This document shows, one piece after another, positions 12,093 through 15,493 of a stretch of DNA of 15,493 nt; position 1 is the first letter of the stretch, and the number at the start of each line of letters is the position of its first letter. The notes under the pieces were generated by a model that worked only from the letters and a program-made list of their open reading frames with translations, ran no database searches and was not told the origin of the DNA. The DNA is from an uncultured Coriobacteriaceae bacterium. Lineage in GTDB: Bacteria > Actinomycetota > Coriobacteriia > Coriobacteriales > Atopobiaceae. The DNA is taken from assembly GCA_900544655.1 (NCBI GenBank), contig UQWE01000020.1:1-15493 (forward strand). Direction: 5' to 3'. The translations under genes were made by a program, and so were the position numbers.

Positions 12093-12236
12093 ATAGGGCC
12101 TTTAGGCCTACATTGTGCCGCGCTTTTGCGGCGCCCACTATTTCCCCAACCTCAGGCTCTACTTTCGCAGGACAATGCCGCGTTAGCAGCGTGGGGTGGG
12201 AGGCGACGAGTTCGCCCGATTCGAAGGGTCACCCAC
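12093..12236 (+). promoter_or_regulatory. rho leader
   Basis: The leader contains GGCC-ttta-GGCC (about 12098-12109) and GCCGC-gctttt-GCGGC (12117-12132), then a stretch with few strong structures and several C-rich, G-poor tracts (12134-12155). Rho commonly autoregulates by terminating in its own leader, and a C-rich unstructured tract would suit that; this is inference. Confidence 0.35.
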
Positions 12237-14144
12237 GTGACAGAAGAGAACAACGAGATTCCGCAGGCACCAAAGCGCCGCCGTCCCCGCGCGCGCAAGG
12301 CCGATGCCGTCCAGGAGGCTTCCGCATCGTCTAAGGGCGACGCTGCTGCTAAGGCCCCTGCCGCTCAGACGACTGATACCGCCCCGAGGGCTGACGCCCC
12401 CAAGGCCCGCGCCCCCAAAGCCGATCCAGCCAAGGGCGAGGCGCCATCCAAGACCCAGGCCGCGCTCAAGGCCCGCGCCGCCAGGTCTGATGACGCACCT
12501 AAGGCCGACGCCGCGCAGAAGGCGCCCGTCACTCCCAAGGCGGATGTCGCCCCCAAAGCCGACGCCGCCGGTGACGAAGGGACGTTCAAGCGTCGTCGCT
12601 CGCGCGCCCGCAAGGACCGCGACCAGGCTTTTGCCCCTGCGTCCGAGGGAGGCCAGAACGCCTCTTCGCAGGCAAGTGGCCAGAACGCCGACAGGCAGGA
12701 GCGCGGCTATCAGCGCGACCGTCGCGACGTTCGCCCGGGCCGCGGTGCTGACAAACAGAACGCACAAGGCCAGCGCCAGTTCCAGAACAACAATGGCGGC
12801 AACAACCGTCGTCGTAACCGTCACAACAACAACGGCAACTACGCGGGCAACAACAACGGCGGCCCCACGCTCTCTCGCGAGCGTGCCGCCTCCATGCTCG
12901 TGGCGGAGCTGCGTCGCGAGGCGGTTAACCTCGGCGTTGAGTACGTGGGTATCCGCAAGGCCCAGCTTGTAGAGGCGGTCTACGTTGCCGCCGCGCGTGC
13001 CGAGGGCTTCCACGACGTCGCTGGCGTGCTTGACATCACGGGCGAGGGCTATGGCTTCGTTCGCACCGGCAACTACATGGCCGGTGATGACGACGCCTTC
13101 GTTCCCCAGCAGATGATCAAGCACATGGGCCTTCGCCGCGGCGACTGGATCGAGGGAACCGTTCGCCCGAGCCGCCCCAACGACAAGTATCCCGCGCTTT
13201 ACAAGATCGCCACGGTCAATGGCCTCGAGCCCGAGCTTGTCCGCTCGCGCCCGCGCTTCCGCGACCTCACGCCCGTCTACCCCAATGAGCGTCTTCGCAT
13301 GGAACACGGCCGTGATTCCATAACCGGTCGCGCCATTGACCTCGTGGCTCCCATCGGCAAGGGTCAGCGCGGCCTGATCGTGAGTCCGCCCAAGGCCGGC
13401 AAGACCACGGTGCTCAAACGCATCTGCGAGTCCATCGCCGCCAACAACCCTGAGGTCTATCTCATCTGCCTGCTTGTCGACGAGCGCCCCGAAGAGGTCA
13501 CCGACATGCAGCGCTCCATCAGGGGCGATGTCGTCGCCTCGACGTTCGACATGCCTGCCGAGAACCACACCATGGTCTCCGAGCTCGTAATCGAGCGCGC
13601 GAAGCGTCTGGTCGAGATGGGCCGCGACGTCGTGGTCGTCCTCGACTCCATCACGCGCCTTGCCCGCGCCTACAACCTCGCCGCTCCCGCAAGCGGCCGT
13701 ATCCTGTCCGGTGGCGTCGATTCCGCGGCGCTCTATCCGCCCAAGAAGTTCCTCGGCGCGGCGCGCAACATCGAGAACGGCGGCTCCCTGACCATCCTCG
13801 CCTCCGCCCTCGTCGAGACTGGCTCCAAGATGGACGAGGTCATCTTCGAGGAGTTCAAGGGAACCGGCAACATGGAGCTCAAGCTCGACCGCGAGCTCGC
13901 CGACAAGCGCATCTTCCCGGCAATCGATCCGGTTGCCTCCGGCACGCGCAACGAGGACCTGCTCATCGACGCGGATCTCCAGCCGTTCGTCTGGGGCCTC
14001 CGCCGCATCCTTGCGAACATGAACAACATCGAGCGTGCCGAGGCCTCTCTCGTCAAGAGCCTCCGCGCCACGGCGACGAACGAGGAGTTCCTCATCCGCT
14101 CGGCCAAGAAGGCCCAGCAGTCGGAGTACGTCGACGCGCTGTAG
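12237..14144 (+). CDS. rho: Transcription termination factor Rho with low-complexity N-terminal insertion
   Basis: A 635-aa hexameric RNA helicase ending transcription factor-dependently. Residues 1-210 are low complexity: first Ala/Lys/Pro/Asp-rich with repeats of the APKADA type, then Arg/Gln-rich, then Asn/Arg-rich (about 183-210, e.g. RRRNRHNNNGNYAGNNNGG). The conserved part follows: the Rho N-terminal helical domain (about 213-248, LRREAVNLGVEYVGIRKAQL), the cold-shock-like RNA-binding domain with GEGYGFVR (about 265-272), Walker A SPPKAGKTT (383-391), Walker B VVVVLDSITRLARAYN, and the R-loop/hexamer regions to the C-terminus. Typical Rho is about 420 aa; actinobacterial Rho often has such an insertion. 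GTG at 12237 was chosen because GAAGGG lies 8 bases upstream; the open frame back to 11931 crosses the argS terminator and is not coding. Confidence 0.96.
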   Translation: MTEENNEIPQAPKRRRPRARKADAVQEASASSKGDAAAKAPAAQTTDTAPRADAPKARAPKADPAKGEAPSKTQAALKARAARSDDAPKADAAQKAPVTPKADVAPKADAAGDEGTFKRRRSRARKDRDQAFAPASEGGQNASSQASGQNADRQERGYQRDRRDVRPGRGADKQNAQGQRQFQNNNGGNNRRRNRHNNNGNYAGNNNGGPTLSRERAASMLVAELRREAVNLGVEYVGIRKAQLVEAVYVAAARAEGFHDVAGVLDITGEGYGFVRTGNYMAGDDDAFVPQQMIKHMGLRRGDWIEGTVRPSRPNDKYPALYKIATVNGLEPELVRSRPRFRDLTPVYPNERLRMEHGRDSITGRAIDLVAPIGKGQRGLIVSPPKAGKTTVLKRICESIAANNPEVYLICLLVDERPEEVTDMQRSIRGDVVASTFDMPAENHTMVSELVIERAKRLVEMGRDVVVVLDSITRLARAYNLAAPASGRILSGGVDSAALYPPKKFLGAARNIENGGSLTILASALVETGSKMDEVIFEEFKGTGNMELKLDRELADKRIFPAIDPVASGTRNEDLLIDADLQPFVWGLRRILANMNNIERAEASLVKSLRATATNEEFLIRSAKKAQQSEYVDAL

Positions 14145-14205
14145 CGGCTTGTCGTGCTGGGGCGTGGCATTCCCCGGACGTACGCCGACTGAATCGAGCG
14201 ACATG

Positions 14206-14244
14206 CGGTCGCGTTGGCGTTGAATGCGCCAGCGCGACCGTTTT
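14206..14244 (+). terminator. Intrinsic terminator of rho
   Basis: A 15-pair stem (14206-14220 with 14226-14240, with two G-U pairs) and loop TGAAT are followed by TTTT (14241-14244) and TGTT. It lies about 60 bases past the rho stop. Confidence 0.88.
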
Positions 14245-14296
14245 GCTGTTCGTGGCGTCTGCGGGCGCGTCCGCGGCTTACCCCTCCAAGGATTCA

Positions 14297-14349
14297 TTGT
14301 CTGGGGCGCATTCCCCCGCGCTATAATGACTTGCTGATGTATAGTCATT
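14297..14349 (+). promoter_or_regulatory. Strong promoter overlapped by a dyad operator
   Basis: The -10 box is the consensus TATAAT (14322-14327); a TTGTCT (14297-14302) upstream is a -35 candidate at a long 19-base spacing. A perfect 7-bp inverted repeat, AATGACT (14325-14331) and AGTCATT (14343-14349), with an 11-base centre, overlaps the -10 and covers the expected start (near 14334). That placement is typical of a repressor operator. Confidence 0.6.
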
Positions 14350-14556
14350 CTGATGGTGCCCATGTGCTGCAAAAAGCAGCCTTCGCGCCACGAGGTGCCT
14401 ATGCACCATGAGGAGTAATTGTTCGAGCGACGGTACACGCAGACCAAACACACCAAGCCGTTGCCCGATTGGCCGCCAGATGCCTGGTGGGCCCGTCGTC
14501 GCAATCCAGTGGACAATCTGCGTGCGCCGTCGCCTCTGCGAGGGAGGCGTTTGGTC
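14350..14556 (+). promoter_or_regulatory. Leader of the unknown membrane protein gene
   Basis: Two small hairpins, GCTGC-aaaaa-GCAGC (14366-14380) and GGTGC-ctat-GCACC (14394-14407), precede an AGGAG (14411-14415). From 14419 (TTG) the frame is open and continuous with the downstream protein, adding 46 Trp/Arg/Pro-rich residues, so part of this stretch may be coding rather than leader. Confidence 0.35.
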
Positions 14557-15493
14557 ATGACGAGCAGGCACGCGAGCCCTGCCATTTGTGCCGGTCTGGC
14601 CGGCGTTGCTGCGTGGGCGACCCCCACGTGTGCCAATGCGCTTACGGTTCTGGGCCAAGACGTCTCCAGGATCGATCCCGGCCTTAGCTTCGCTGCCGGA
14701 TGCGTCGCCGGTGCGGTTATCGCCAGCGGTACCTCCCTCGTAGTCACGCGCATGGCGGAGACGCGCCGCCGGGCTGCCGTTGACTCTGCGGGTCGTATGC
14801 GGGGGGCTAATGGTCAGGCAGCTCCCTCCGCTTGGGATATGTCTGGTCAAGATGCCACCGGGGCTCTCTCGTCCGGCGGCGCCGGGGAGACCCCGGCGGC
14901 TGTCGCATCCGAGCACCAGCCTCGCCATGCCGTGCGCAGCACGCAGCGTGGCATGACCGGCTCTTGGGAGCAGACGGGCAACATCCGCGTCCAGCCCGCT
15001 CCGCACGCGGACGCGGCCGCGTCTAAGGGTGAAACTGCCACGCCCGTCACAAGCAACCACGTCGCCCCCGCGTCCACCGAGGCCACCGCTGGGCAGAGGC
15101 AGAAGGAGACCCACTACACCGTCCCCTCGCACTACGGCACGATGAACGATGCCGAGACGGACGCCGCTTGGGATTCCTGGCTGAAGGGCTCGGATACCGT
15201 CGACTACGCAGACGTTGCCGAGGACTACGTCCGCAAGATCACCTTCGCCGAGCGCATGGCTGCGCGTGCCAAGGGCGTTGCCAGCGTTCTCCAGGAGCGC
15301 CTCGGTGCAGCGAAGATGGAGGGTCTTCCCGTCATCGCGCGCGCCGATGGCAGCGTTGGCGACGTGGGCGAGGCGTGGTGGGACCAGGCGTTTGGTAACG
15401 AGGTGCGCCCCGCGACGGCTTCCGTCGCAGGCATGGAATCTGTGAACGAGGGACTGGCGGACAACAGCGCCGTGCTCTTCTGCGCCCAGACTC
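14557..15493 (+). CDS. Unrecognised membrane protein with two N-terminal helices (partial, runs off the window)
   Basis: At least 312 residues are visible and the frame is still open at the window edge. The first hydrophobic segment (about residues 7-30, ASPAICAGLAGVAAWATPT) ends in CANA, resembling a signal peptide. A second lies at about 43-63 (LSFAAGCVAGAVIASGTSLVV) and is followed by the basic RMAETRRRA. By the positive-inside rule this favours a two-helix hairpin with a cytoplasmic C-terminal part. A linker rich in Ala/Ser/Thr/Gly/Gln (about 75-185) leads to a more ordered, charged region (THYTVPSHYGTMNDAETDAA and DYVRKITFAERMAARAKGV). I do not recognise the family. The ATG at 14557 has GGAGG 9 bases upstream; TTG at 14419 is the alternative start (AGGAG only 3 bases away). 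A promoter with a dyad at 14325-14349 suggests repressor control. Confidence 0.72.
   Translation, partial: MTSRHASPAICAGLAGVAAWATPTCANALTVLGQDVSRIDPGLSFAAGCVAGAVIASGTSLVVTRMAETRRRAAVDSAGRMRGANGQAAPSAWDMSGQDATGALSSGGAGETPAAVASEHQPRHAVRSTQRGMTGSWEQTGNIRVQPAPHADAAASKGETATPVTSNHVAPASTEATAGQRQKETHYTVPSHYGTMNDAETDAAWDSWLKGSDTVDYADVAEDYVRKITFAERMAARAKGVASVLQERLGAAKMEGLPVIARADGSVGDVGEAWWDQAFGNEVRPATASVAGMESVNEGLADNSAVLFCAQT

Noticed and set aside
14401..14418. Five-codon mini-gene MHHEE before the unknown membrane protein
   Set aside because: It has no Shine-Dalgarno of its own and overlaps a hairpin; too short to support as a leader peptide.
12183..14753. 856-codon minus-strand frame antisense to rho
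   Set aside because: Same cause: codon-bias shadow, Val/Leu/Gly/Asp/Glu/Arg-rich, and it crosses the rho promoter and terminator.

Overview
The window is high-GC chromosomal DNA carrying mostly core genes: translation (infC-rpmI-rplT, argS, tRNA-Leu(CAA), tRNA-Ala(CGC), an rRNA/tRNA m5C methyltransferase), transcription (rho, a CarD/CdnL-type RNA polymerase-binding protein, 6S RNA), NAD salvage (pncB) and cell-envelope glycan initiation (a WecA/TagO-type transferase). The strong G/C bias at third codon positions, a Rho with a long low-complexity N-terminal insertion, a CarD-type protein, and the protein sequences themselves suggest an actinobacterial chromosome, most likely class Coriobacteriia (Olsenella/Atopobium/Collinsella relatives). 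The taxon is an inference from protein character, not from a search.

Layout: 1-190, tRNA-Leu(CAA) on the minus strand with its terminator. 190-1071, a long gene-free stretch with a large imperfect hairpin and a diverged tandem array of 82-bp period, ending in an inverted-repeat leader before the CarD-like gene (1072-1569). 1616-2701, a convergent RNA m5C methyltransferase on the minus strand. 2745-3262, non-coding: a short 41-bp-period repeat, then the structured infC leader with a textbook intrinsic terminator (attenuator). 3263-4439, the infC-rpmI-rplT operon, closed by a strong terminator at 4469-4503. 4504-4844, gene-free with several dyads. 4845-6077, the WecA/TagO-like gene on the minus strand. 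6342-6526, 6S RNA with its own promoter and terminal-stem terminator. 6551-6603, three direct repeats. 6710-6873, the tRNA-Ala transcription unit. 7029-9939, a PflX-type radical SAM protein, a small coiled-coil/tail-anchored protein, and nicotinate phosphoribosyltransferase. 10002-11994, argS with promoter and terminator. 12077-14244, rho with promoter, leader and terminator. 14297 to the end, a strong promoter overlapped by a dyad operator, driving an unrecognised two-helix membrane protein that runs off the window.

Most transcription units are short and well insulated: six good intrinsic terminators are visible, and several promoters appear to use an extended -10 (TGn-TATAAT-like) rather than a strong -35. 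The most interesting signals are non-coding: the 82-bp tandem array, the 21/22-bp-spaced direct repeats behind 6S RNA, a probable AUA start codon on infC behind an attenuator, and a repressor-type dyad in front of the unknown membrane protein. Rho also carries an Asn/Arg-rich, prion-like segment. I see no phage, transposon, CRISPR or defence locus.
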